NCBI GenBank assembly: GCA_031291645.1
Contig: JARLIQ010000093.1
Span: 1-54,206 of the forward strand
Reading direction: 5' to 3'
Origin: Caulobacteraceae bacterium
GTDB taxonomy: Bacteria > Pseudomonadota > Alphaproteobacteria > Caulobacterales > Caulobacteraceae
Length of the DNA stretch: 54,206 nucleotides
The translations under genes and the position numbers were made by a program. This document shows positions 34,454-42,288 of the stretch, piece by piece (the first letter of the stretch is position 1; every line of letters starts with the position of its first letter). Under the pieces are notes generated by a model that made no database searches, was not told the DNA's origin, and saw only the letters and a list, made by a program, of their open reading frames with translations.

Positions 34454-34507
34454 TTAGAAACATTTCTGTTTTAAAATTTTCCGGTTGTCTTAATTCGTCA
34501 TCTGGAA

Positions 34508-34531
34508 TTTAACAATGGCGTCGTTGTTAAA
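34508..34531. promoter_or_regulatory. 24-bp inverted repeat TTTAACAA-N8-TTGTTAAA
   Basis: Perfect 8-bp arms with an 8-base spacer lie 15 bases before the regulator ATG and 55 bases from the MFS start. The left arm overlaps a possible -10 (TTTAAC) for a promoter with TTGTCT at 34485-34490, 17 bases upstream. The arrangement suits autorepression and co-control of the exporter by the adjacent regulator. Confidence 0.65.
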
Positions 34532-34546
34532 CCTAGACCTGTCCGC

Positions 34547-35176
34547 ATGGCCGCCGCCGACCGCATCCTGCTGTTGATCAAGACCGGCGGGCCGCTGCGC
34601 ACCGCCGAGGTCGCCGCGGCGCTCGGCCTGACGCCCCAGGGCGCGCGCCAGCGGCTCGAACGCCTGGCCGCCGACGGCCTGGTGGACCCGCGCGACGAAC
34701 GGCGGGGGGTCGGCCGGCCCAGGCGCGTCTGGTCGCTGACCGGGCTCGGCCAGGCCCGTTTCCCCGACGCCCACGCCCAGCTCACCCTCGAGCTGATCGC
34801 GGCGGTGCGCCAGGAGTTCGGCGAGGCGGGACTGGAGCGGCTCGTGGCCCGGCGCGAGCAGGCGGGCCTGCGCGCCTACGCCGAGGCGGTCGAAGGGGCG
34901 GCCAGCCTGCGCGAGCGGGTCGAGCGGCTGGCCGAGGCGCGCACCGCCGAGGGCTACATGGCCGAGGTGCGCGAGGCGGCGGACGGCCTGCTGCTGATCG
35001 AGAACCACTGTCCGATCTGCGCCGCGGCCTCGGTCTGCCAAGGGTTCTGCCGCTCCGAACTCGACGCCTTCCGGCGCACGCTGGGGCCTGATTGCAGCGT
35101 CGAGCGGACCAGCCACATCCTGGCCGGCGCCCGCCGCTGCGCCTATCGCGTCACCCCGCGTGCGGCCGCGTCCTAG
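34547..35176 (+). CDS. SufR-like winged-helix regulator with Fe-S cysteine motif
   Basis: A 209-residue protein. The N-terminal 70 residues are a winged helix-turn-helix (TAEVAAALGLTPQGARQRLERL, with a GRPRRVW wing). The C-terminal domain carries Cys155-x12-Cys168-x14-Cys183-x14-Cys198, close to the SufR cluster motif (C-x12-C-x13-C-x14-C), plus extra Cys158 and Cys164. SufR-type proteins bind a 4Fe-4S cluster and repress genes in response to iron or redox state. No suf genes are in the window, so the likely targets here are itself and the divergent MFS gene. ATG start. Confidence 0.85.
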   Translation: MAAADRILLLIKTGGPLRTAEVAAALGLTPQGARQRLERLAADGLVDPRDERRGVGRPRRVWSLTGLGQARFPDAHAQLTLELIAAVRQEFGEAGLERLVARREQAGLRAYAEAVEGAASLRERVERLAEARTAEGYMAEVREAADGLLLIENHCPICAAASVCQGFCRSELDAFRRTLGPDCSVERTSHILAGARRCAYRVTPRAAAS

Positions 35177-35191
35177 ACCCCATGGGGTCTA
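35174..35191. terminator. perfect 18-bp palindrome containing both convergent stop codons
   Basis: TAGACCCCATGGGGTCTA is its own reverse complement. Its first three bases are the TAG stop of the regulator and its last three are the TAG stop of the secretin on the other strand. As RNA it would form a 7-bp stem with a CATG loop in either direction. There is no T-run, so termination is only probable. Confidence 0.55.
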
Positions 35192-36757
35192 ACCGGCCGG
35201 CGTCACCGGCGGGACGTCCGGGCCCGGGACCCCGTGCTGGACCACGTGCGGGGTGACGACGATGTAGAGTTCGGTCTTGGAGCTGCTGGCGCTGTGCAGC
35301 TTGAACAGCTCGCCGGCGAGCGGCAGGGAGCCCAGGCCGGGCACGCGGCTGTTGGAGGTGCTCTCGCTCTCCTCGGTCAGGCCGCCGATGACGAAGGTCT
35401 CACCGTCGCGCACCGTGGCTGAGGTCTCGGCCTCCCGCTGGCTGATCGTGGGATAGCCCTGGGAGGTGCCCGTCTCGCTGGAGACCACGCAGAAGACGTG
35501 GGAGGTGACGAAGCCGTCGCTGCTGACCCGCGGGGCGATCTGCAGGGTGACCCCGACGTTGACGTACTGCACCTGCTGGGAGACCGCATTGACCCCGGAC
35601 AGGGCGATCGAGGTCAGGATCGGCAAGGCGTCGCCGGTGATGATCTTGGCGGTCGAGCCGCTCTGGGCGGCGATGCGCGGCTTGGAGACGATGCGCCCGT
35701 GGCCCGTGCGCACCTGGGCGTAAAGCGCCGCCTGCAGCGAAACGCTGGTGAGCGACGACGACAGCGGCTCGCCGCTGGGAATGTAGGCGCCGGTCTGGAA
35801 GGTGGCGACGCCGATCTGCGAACTGGTGTTGTTGAAGTCCAGGCCGACGTTCTTGGCGCCCGACTCGTCCAGCTCGACGAACACGGTCTCCAGAAGGACG
35901 CTCTGCACCGGCACGTCGATCTGGGCGATCTTCTGCTTGAGCCGGGCGATCACGTCCGGCGGTCCCTTCAGGATGATGGCGTTCAGCCGCCGGTCCACCG
36001 CGATGGTGTCGTCGACGGACTGCGCCAGCGGCTCGTTGTCGACGTCGTTGGCGGCGGGCGCCGCCGGCGCGAAGTTGGCGCCGCCGTTCATGCCGGCCGA
36101 CCCGAAGGCGGGTTCGTGCGGCACGAAGGTGTCGTTGGACTTCACCGTAAGGCCCTCGGTCAGGAGGCCCACCACCTCGCTGACGTCGGCGTATTTCAGC
36201 GGCACCACCTCGAAGCCGTCCTGGTCGGGGTCGCGGACCGCCGCGCGGGGCAGAGGCCCGGCCGGGCCGCCGGGTCCGGCGGCGTGGGTGGTCTGGTCGG
36301 GCGTCAGGGTGAGGCTGATGGTCCGGCCCCCGACGGGGGTCGCGACCAGCCTCGCCCTGGATGCGGCGGCCAGGTGGAGGATCAGGACGGTGTCGCTCTG
36401 CTCGAAGTCGACGCCGCGCAGCAGGCCGTGGGCTCCGGCGGCCAGCCGGGCGCTGGAGCCCCGGGACGACAGGGCGAAGGCGATCGACGGGCGGGCGGTG
36501 CCGTCGCCGATGACCGAGAACCGGGGCGCCTGGGGCGCGAATGTCAGCAGGACCTGGGTCGCGCCGGCGCCGGCGCCGGCGTCGGTGGCCGAGATGTCCG
36601 TCAGGACGGCGGGTGGCGGCGGCGGCTGGATCTGGGCCCATGCGCGGTCGCCCGATCCGAACAAAATGGCCAGGACCAGCACGGCGAGGGTCGGCGCCAA
36701 CGGCCGCAGCCCGCCCATCCCTCGGCGCAGCCACGTCGCCAGTGTCACAGCCATCAC
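35189..36757 (-). CDS. outer-membrane secretin with AMIN-like N-terminal domain, orphan
   Basis: A 522-residue protein. Signal region LAPTLAVLVLAILFGSG with AWA-Q cleavage; an AMIN-like beta domain (about residues 55-150); a secretin N-domain (FEVVPLKYADVSEVVGLLTE to RRLNAIILKGPPDVIARL); and a secretin channel domain with VPGLGSLPLAGELF and LYIVVTPHVV at the end. It would form an outer-membrane ring for a type IV pilus or type II-like system, but no ATPase, platform or pilotin gene is here. It shares strand and a 57-base gap with the S53 peptidase upstream. The start is GTG 36757 or ATG 36754, both served by GGATGAG. Confidence 0.9.
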   Translation of the reverse strand: MMAVTLATWLRRGMGGLRPLAPTLAVLVLAILFGSGDRAWAQIQPPPPPAVLTDISATDAGAGAGATQVLLTFAPQAPRFSVIGDGTARPSIAFALSSRGSSARLAAGAHGLLRGVDFEQSDTVLILHLAAASRARLVATPVGGRTISLTLTPDQTTHAAGPGGPAGPLPRAAVRDPDQDGFEVVPLKYADVSEVVGLLTEGLTVKSNDTFVPHEPAFGSAGMNGGANFAPAAPAANDVDNEPLAQSVDDTIAVDRRLNAIILKGPPDVIARLKQKIAQIDVPVQSVLLETVFVELDESGAKNVGLDFNNTSSQIGVATFQTGAYIPSGEPLSSSLTSVSLQAALYAQVRTGHGRIVSKPRIAAQSGSTAKIITGDALPILTSIALSGVNAVSQQVQYVNVGVTLQIAPRVSSDGFVTSHVFCVVSSETGTSQGYPTISQREAETSATVRDGETFVIGGLTEESESTSNSRVPGLGSLPLAGELFKLHSASSSKTELYIVVTPHVVQHGVPGPDVPPVTPAG

Positions 36758-36814
36758 GGTCGGCTCATCCCCAAATCGCGCCAGATCGCGGCGGCCCCAC
36801 GCCCGCCGCTCGTC

Positions 36815-38002
36815 TTAGAACGCGGCCACGCCGTTCGGCGTGCCCAGGCCCGTGGGCCCGTCATAGCCCGAGCCCGCGGTGCAGAAATAGGTCGAGCCGC
36901 ACGAGCCGTTGGAACCGGACACGACGTCGAACAGCCAGCTCAGGTTCTGGTAGGGGTTGCTGCCATAGGTCACCATGCCGCCATTCGCCGCATAGATGCC
37001 ACCGATCAGGGGCGCGGCCACGCTGGTTCCGCCGAACACCTGCCAGCCCGAGGTGGTGATCCGGATCGGCCCGTAGACGGCCACGCCCGTGTTGGGATCG
37101 GCCACGGCCGAGACGTCCGCCTCCATGCGCATGGTGCAAAGGGCGTCGCTCTGCCAGGTCGGCTTGCCGTAGATCCGGCTGCAGCCGCTGCCGGCGCCGG
37201 ACCAGGCGGCCTCGGTCCAGCCGCGGGCGTTGCTGGCGGCGTAGAGGCTGGTTCCGCCGGCGGCGATCACGTGCGGCGAGGAGGCCGGGAACTGCACGCC
37301 ATAGCCGCTGTCGCCCGAGCTGACGGTGATGGCCACCCCCGGGTGGTTGTAGGCCGACTCATAGGCCTGGGAGCCGGATTCGCCGCCGCCGTAGCTGTTG
37401 CTGATGACATGGGCGCCTAGCCGCGCGGCGGTGTTCACCGCCGCGGCCAGGTCGGCGAGGTTGGAGGAATTGGCCTCCACCAGGATGATCTTGCAGTTGG
37501 GGCACATGGCGCTGGCCATGTCGAGGTCGAGCGCGGTCTCCTCGGACCAGCCGAGGTTCGTCTTCGGATAGTTGGTCTGCTGGCCGCTCTCGTTGTACTT
37601 GGCGAAGCAGCCGTTGGCCGTGGTGCAGGCCGGCAGGCCGAAGGTCGAGCGATAGACGCCCAGGTCGGCCTCGGCGTTGGCGTAGCCGTAGGCGTCAACG
37701 ATGGCGATCTTCGTGCTCGAGCTGCCGGTCGCCGAAACCTTGTAGGCCGAGCGCAGGGTGCTGGGGCCGTAGCCCGAGGGCTGGGTGTTGCGGGTCGCGG
37801 CCCAGACGATGTGGTTGCCGCGACTGTCCGTCACGATGTGCGCATGGCAGCGGGCCGTTCCCGCCGCGATCCCCGCCGCGCAGGCCTGGACGTGGAAGAC
37901 CCTGCCCGAGCGGAACACGGTCACGGCCTGCGCCGAGGCGACGCCCGCCACGCCCAAGGCGATGGCGGCCGCCCATGCTGCGATCGATGCAAGTCGCTTC
38001 AT
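36815..38002 (-). CDS. S53 (sedolisin) family serine-carboxyl peptidase, lacking a large propeptide
   Basis: A 395-residue secreted protein. The signal peptide is SIAAWAAAIALGVAGVASAQA. The catalytic pair Glu155/Asp159 lies in SEETALDLDM, the nucleophile is Ser327 in FGGTSVAAP, and SSGDSGYG and a C-terminal Gly/Asp-rich stretch (GYDGPTGLGTPNG, possible Ca site) complete the family pattern. Typical sedolisins carry a propeptide of about 180 residues; only about 60 residues precede the catalytic core here, so activation must differ or a propeptide is absent. It lies upstream of the secretin on the same strand, possibly in one operon. ATG start with GGGGGAC upstream. Confidence 0.9.
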   Translation of the reverse strand: MKRLASIAAWAAAIALGVAGVASAQAVTVFRSGRVFHVQACAAGIAAGTARCHAHIVTDSRGNHIVWAATRNTQPSGYGPSTLRSAYKVSATGSSSTKIAIVDAYGYANAEADLGVYRSTFGLPACTTANGCFAKYNESGQQTNYPKTNLGWSEETALDLDMASAMCPNCKIILVEANSSNLADLAAAVNTAARLGAHVISNSYGGGESGSQAYESAYNHPGVAITVSSGDSGYGVQFPASSPHVIAAGGTSLYAASNARGWTEAAWSGAGSGCSRIYGKPTWQSDALCTMRMEADVSAVADPNTGVAVYGPIRITTSGWQVFGGTSVAAPLIGGIYAANGGMVTYGSNPYQNLSWLFDVVSGSNGSCGSTYFCTAGSGYDGPTGLGTPNGVAAF

Positions 38003-38208
38003 TACGTCCCCCGGAAGCGGTTTCGGCCCGATAGAATGGCTGCGGTCGATTAAGATTTATTGATGTCGGCGGAATTGAGTCGGCCCGCCCAGGACTATAG
38101 CGAGCATGGATCGCCTGCAACATCCACTGGTCGCCTTGATCGACAGTACTCAACCAGCGCGATGCGACGCAACCGCTCGCCGGTCGTGACAATACTCGGT
38201 TGGCGAGG

Positions 38209-39705
38209 TCAACGCGCGTCGCCGCAGCCCTGGCCGAGGACGTCCCGCCGGGGGCGGCTCACACGGAAGACGGCGTAGCGCTGGCGCTGGCTGGCGCCCT
38301 CGCCCCGCTGCAGTTCGCCGAGCGGCGCGACATCGGCGAAGCAGCGCGCCAGCGTCGCCGCGTTCAGCCGCCGGTCGAGGTCGACGATCAGGCCCGGCCG
38401 GCCGAGGGCCGCGCGCCAGGAGGGATCGCCCGGCGGATAGCGGTCGCGCTCGAAGACCTCGACCACGGGGGCGCCGACGCGCGCGGCCGCCAGTTCCGAC
38501 GTCGTGCCATAGCTGGCCGAGCCGATCCACGCCGCGCCGTTCGCCTGGCGAAGCTGGTCGACGGCCTGAGCGAAGGCCGGCCAGCCGCGCACGGCCGCGG
38601 CCGGGTCCTTCAGGCCCCGGACGTCGGTCGCCGGCAGCGCCAGGTGGGCGAGCACGAGCCCGGCCAGGCCGAGGCCCAGCGGCGCGGCCGCCGCCCGCAT
38701 CGCCGCCAGCCAGCCGCCGGGACGCACGCGCTCGGCGGCGCCGGCGGCGACGATCGCCAGGGCCGGATAGATCGGCACCGGCCAGTGGGCCTGCACCCGG
38801 TCGTGCAGGCTGTGCGCGACCAGATAGGCGGCGAAGGGCAGGCTTGACGCCAGGAGCAGGGTCGCATCCAGCCGGCCTGGCTCGGCCGGACGCCACGGCG
38901 GTCGCGCGCCGCGGACGGCGAAGACGGCGATCAGCGGATTGAGCAGCAGCAGCTGGCCGACGATCAGCTCGACCACGAACCCCGGCTTGAGGCCATGGCC
39001 GGCGATGCGGCCGAACTGCTTGTCGAAGGTCTCCCAGTGGTGCTGGGCGTTCCAGGCGACGTTCACGGCGAAGATCGCCGCGGCGACGAGGGCGGCGGCC
39101 CACGGCCAGGGCCGGCGCAGGCCGGCGATCCCGCCCGGCTTGAGCGCCAGCCAGATCAGGACGCCCGGCGCGATGAACAGGGCCGAGTATTTCGACAGGC
39201 AGGCGAGGCCGGCCGCGACCCCGGCGCCCAGCCACCAGGCCGCGCCGCGCCGCGTGTCGGTGCGCGCCAGGCACCACAGGGTCAGCACCCAGAACGGGGT
39301 CGCCGCCGCGTCCGGCGTCGCCAGGCTGCCGCCCATGGCGACGGTCAGGGTGGCGTTGTACCAGACGCTGGCCCGCGCGGCGGTCGCGACCTCGGCGCCG
39401 AGCCGGCGGGCGAGGTCGAAGATCACAAGCCCGGTCAGGCCGCAGGCGAGCGTCGGGACAAGGCGCACGCCCAGCGGATTGTCGCCGGCCAGGCTCATGC
39501 CGGCGCGGATCCACCAGGCGATCATCGGCGGGTGGTCGTAGTAGCCGAGCTGCAGCGAGCCGGCCCAGAGCCGGTAGTAGGCCTCGTCCTCGCTGAGCGG
39601 GGTCGCCGCCGCGGCGACCAGCCGCGCACAGGTCAGGACGACCAGGAAGGCGATCAGCCAGGCCGGCGCTCCGCCGCCCGGCGCGCTGGTCGCGCGGCCG
39701 CGCAC
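38209..39705 (-). CDS. ArnT/PMT-type membrane glycosyltransferase (GT39/GT83-like)
   Basis: A 498-residue integral membrane protein with 10-12 helices. The N-terminal loop (EDEAYYRLWAGSLQLGYYDHPP) carries the acidic motif and the YYDHPP signature of PMT_2/ArnT transferases, which move a sugar from a polyprenyl-phosphate carrier to lipid A or another acceptor in the periplasm. GTG start with GGAG upstream. It follows the type A oxygenase A2 by 13 bases on the same strand, so the two are probably co-transcribed. A paralogue lies at 42289-43914. Confidence 0.92.
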   Translation of the reverse strand: MRGRATSAPGGGAPAWLIAFLVVLTCARLVAAAATPLSEDEAYYRLWAGSLQLGYYDHPPMIAWWIRAGMSLAGDNPLGVRLVPTLACGLTGLVIFDLARRLGAEVATAARASVWYNATLTVAMGGSLATPDAAATPFWVLTLWCLARTDTRRGAAWWLGAGVAAGLACLSKYSALFIAPGVLIWLALKPGGIAGLRRPWPWAAALVAAAIFAVNVAWNAQHHWETFDKQFGRIAGHGLKPGFVVELIVGQLLLLNPLIAVFAVRGARPPWRPAEPGRLDATLLLASSLPFAAYLVAHSLHDRVQAHWPVPIYPALAIVAAGAAERVRPGGWLAAMRAAAAPLGLGLAGLVLAHLALPATDVRGLKDPAAAVRGWPAFAQAVDQLRQANGAAWIGSASYGTTSELAAARVGAPVVEVFERDRYPPGDPSWRAALGRPGLIVDLDRRLNAATLARCFADVAPLGELQRGEGASQRQRYAVFRVSRPRRDVLGQGCGDAR

Positions 39706-39718
39706 CCCCCGCTCCGGC

Positions 39719-40363
39719 TCAGGCCGCGTCGGTCTTCGGACGCTCGCCCGGGGTCAGCCGCTTGACCGCCGCCGACAGCCGGTGGCGGAACATCTGCCAG
39801 CCGGCCACGCGCTGCGAGGTGACCCAGTTCATCTGCAGCACCCGGCGCGGGCCCGCGAACGGTTTGTGGCCGTGCCAGGAGTTGTCCGAGCGGCGGAACA
39901 CCAGCAGGGTCCCGAAATCGGGCGGCACCTCGGCCGCGACGGCCTCCAGGTCCTCGCCGCTGCGCAGCAGGCGAAGGCGGCCGCCGTCGGGCGCCCAGGG
40001 CTCGTTCAGATAGAGCAGGATGGTGATGATCTTGGTCTTGGAATCGGTGTGGATCTGGCCGTCGCCGGCGCCGCAGACGCCGCGGACGGTGAAGGTGGTC
40101 GGGTGGCCCGAAAGGTCGACGCCGAACTTGGCCTCGATCTCGCGCCGGAAGCGCTCGCCGCTCATCTCCTCGATCAGGGCCGCGAAGGCGCCCTTCACCT
40201 CGACGTCGTCCAGGGCGAAGGAGCCCGGCTTGGTCACCACCGGATAGTCGGCCCCGATGTCGGCCGCCGCGCCGGCGCGCACGAAGTCCTTGACCACCAG
40301 GTAGTCGTAGGGATCGCGGACCAGCGGGGTGGCCGCGAGCGCGTCCAGATCGAGAAGGCTCAT
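39719..40363 (-). CDS. 2-oxoglutarate/Fe(II)-dependent oxygenase, type A (A2)
   Basis: A 214-residue paralogue of A1 (18272-18895). Fe ligands are HTD in GQIHTDSKTK and the distal His in DNSWHGHKPF, with RR downstream. Shared stretches with A1 include GGRLRLLRSG and FRRxDNSWHGHKPF, and the N-termini align from the first residues. ATG start with GGAG 5 bases upstream. Its direct linkage to a PMT-like glycosyltransferase suggests that it hydroxylates a sugar, lipid or protein acceptor in that pathway; the substrate is not known. Confidence 0.88.
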   Translation of the reverse strand: MSLLDLDALAATPLVRDPYDYLVVKDFVRAGAAADIGADYPVVTKPGSFALDDVEVKGAFAALIEEMSGERFRREIEAKFGVDLSGHPTTFTVRGVCGAGDGQIHTDSKTKIITILLYLNEPWAPDGGRLRLLRSGEDLEAVAAEVPPDFGTLLVFRRSDNSWHGHKPFAGPRRVLQMNWVTSQRVAGWQMFRHRLSAAVKRLTPGERPKTDAA

Positions 40364-40510
40364 GGAGTCTCCAGAGGCGAGAAGTCCGCCGGCTCGGCGC
40401 GCAGCCTACAACCGGCGCCGGCGGAATTGAATCATCAGATGGCGGTTCTATGGCCGGCGCGCAAATCTCGGCTATAGCCGGGGCGCGACCTTTGGAGGCT
40501 TCTCCCGCTC

Positions 40511-41485
40511 ATGAGCGCGCTGGACGTCTGGTTCATGACCACCGGGGAGGCCGGCTATCGCACCCAGGCGCGGGGCTTGGCGCGCGCCATCAGCCCCGAC
40601 GCGCGCGAACTGGTGGTCGACCTGCGCGGGCCGTGGCGGTGGCTGCCCGGCGCGATGGCCCCGTTCGCGCTCGCCGGCCTCGATCCGGCGCGCGACCGGC
40701 CGGCGCCGCCCTGGCCGGACCTGCTGGTCACCTGCGGCCGGCGCACCACGGCGCTCTCGATCGCCATCCGCCGGGCCAGCGGCGGGCGCACCGCCACGGT
40801 GCACGTACAAAATCCGCTGACCCGGCTCTCGGCCTTCGACCTCGTCGTCGCCATGGACCACGACCGCATCGCCGGGCCGAACGTGATCAGCCTGCCGACC
40901 GCGCTGCACGACGTCACGGCCGAGCGGCTGGCCGCCGCCGCCGAGGCCTGGCGCGGCCGCCTGGCGCCCGATGGTCGGCCGCTGCTCGGCGTGTTGCTCG
41001 GCGGCTCGACCCGCCACGAACCCTTCACCGCCGCGCAGGCCGAACGGCTTCTTCAGGGTCTGGCCCGCGCCCGCGCCGGCTCCGGGGCGCGTCTGGCGGT
41101 GACGCCGTCGCGCCGGACGCCGCCGCAGGTCCGCGCCCTGCTGGCCGAGCGGCTGGCCGGCGATCCCGACGCCTACGTCTGGGATTTCGAGGGCGAGAAC
41201 CCCTACCTCGGCATCCTGGCGCTATCGCGCCGGATCGTGGCCACCGCCGACAGCGTCTCGATGATCTCGGAGGCCTTGGCGACCTCGGCCGGGGTGGAGG
41301 TCTTCGGCCCCGAGGGCGGCCGCAAACAGGCCGAGTTCGTCGCCGGCCTGGTCGCGCGGGGGCTGGTGCGGCGGTTCGAGGGCGATCCGGCGGCGCCGCC
41401 AGCGCGCGCGCCGGTCGATTCGACCGGCGTGGCGGCTCAGGCCGTGCGGCGGATGCTGGCGGCGCGGACCGGGGCGTCCGGATAG
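40511..41485 (+). CDS. ELM1-family protein (DUF1022)
   Basis: A 324-residue protein of the mitochondrial-fission ELM1 family, which is widespread in alphaproteobacteria. Features: an N-terminal WFMTTGEAGYRTQARGLA region, VHVQNP, the Gly-rich LLGVLLGGSTRHEPF and the C-terminal ATADSVSMISEALATSAGVE segment, which resembles GT-B nucleotide-sugar-binding folds. A glycosyltransferase-like role is plausible given the flanking genes but is unproven. ATG start with TTTGGAGG about 10 bases upstream. Its 3' end overlaps the convergent B2 gene by 49 bases. Confidence 0.85.
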   Translation: MSALDVWFMTTGEAGYRTQARGLARAISPDARELVVDLRGPWRWLPGAMAPFALAGLDPARDRPAPPWPDLLVTCGRRTTALSIAIRRASGGRTATVHVQNPLTRLSAFDLVVAMDHDRIAGPNVISLPTALHDVTAERLAAAAEAWRGRLAPDGRPLLGVLLGGSTRHEPFTAAQAERLLQGLARARAGSGARLAVTPSRRTPPQVRALLAERLAGDPDAYVWDFEGENPYLGILALSRRIVATADSVSMISEALATSAGVEVFGPEGGRKQAEFVAGLVARGLVRRFEGDPAAPPARAPVDSTGVAAQAVRRMLAARTGASG

Positions 41486-42165
41486 GCGAGCTGCTCGCGC
41501 GCCCGCCACTCGCTGGTGACGTAGTTGATGATCACCGACTTGCGCACGCCCGCGAAGGGGCGCGGCTCGAAGCCGTGCCAGGTGCGGTCGGACGGCACGA
41601 ACAGCAGCGCAGCGCCCCGGACGAACGGCGAGCGCTTGGCCCAGGTTTCGGCGTCGCGATAGATGTCGGTGCCGAGGTCCTCCTGGCCCGCCTCGTCGGC
41701 CAGATAGACGAGCAGCGTCAGCTTCTTGACCCCGAGGTCGGTGTGCGGCTTGAGCCAGAAGCCGCCCAGGTCCTGGGCGTATTCGATGCGCAGGCAGCAG
41801 CCTTCGAGGTCGGCGCCGGTCGCGTCCTCGAACAGGGCGACGGTCTCAGGGTCCTGGAAGGCCTCGGCCACCTGGCGGCAGACCGGGAAGGCGGCGATGT
41901 TGGCCGGGTCGAAATAGCGCCGCGTGTCGTTGTGCAGCTCGCGCGCGCCGGAAATCCCGCCCAGTTCGGGCGCCGGGAAGGGCAGGTCGGCCAGGGCCGC
42001 GGTGGTCGCCGGATCGAAGATGTCGGCGATCGTCCAGTGACGGTAGGGCTCGTCCGATCGCGCGCCGCCCCGCACGCCTTCGCGGATGCCCGCCTTCAGC
42101 GCCTCGACGTCCGCAAAGGCCGGACTGGCGGCGGCGGTCGGGGCGGGCGTTTCGATGGTCGGCAA
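41437..42165 (-). CDS. 2-oxoglutarate/Fe(II)-dependent oxygenase, type B (B2)
   Basis: A 242-residue paralogue of B1 (18885-19547). Fe ligands are HTD in FWLKPHTDLGVK and the distal His in RTWHGF, with Arg in GVRKS; matching stretches include FPVCR, RIEYAQD, TDIY and VRKSVIINYVT. It has about 20 extra residues at each end relative to B1. TTG start with AGGA 7 bases upstream. The C-terminal extension is encoded in the 49-base overlap with the ELM1-family gene. It lies 123 bases downstream of the second PMT-like glycosyltransferase. Confidence 0.87.
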   Translation of the reverse strand: MPTIETPAPTAAASPAFADVEALKAGIREGVRGGARSDEPYRHWTIADIFDPATTAALADLPFPAPELGGISGARELHNDTRRYFDPANIAAFPVCRQVAEAFQDPETVALFEDATGADLEGCCLRIEYAQDLGGFWLKPHTDLGVKKLTLLVYLADEAGQEDLGTDIYRDAETWAKRSPFVRGAALLFVPSDRTWHGFEPRPFAGVRKSVIINYVTSEWRAREQLAYPDAPVRAASIRRTA

Positions 42166-42288
42166 TGCAGGATCCTTGAAGCGCTCGGCGCTGGCGGCTG
42201 TCGCCCGCCGAAGCCCGGCGGCGCCGGGCGAAGGGCCATGCCCCTCGAATGGGACGGTACGAAGGCGCTCTATGACACAATTCGGCGT

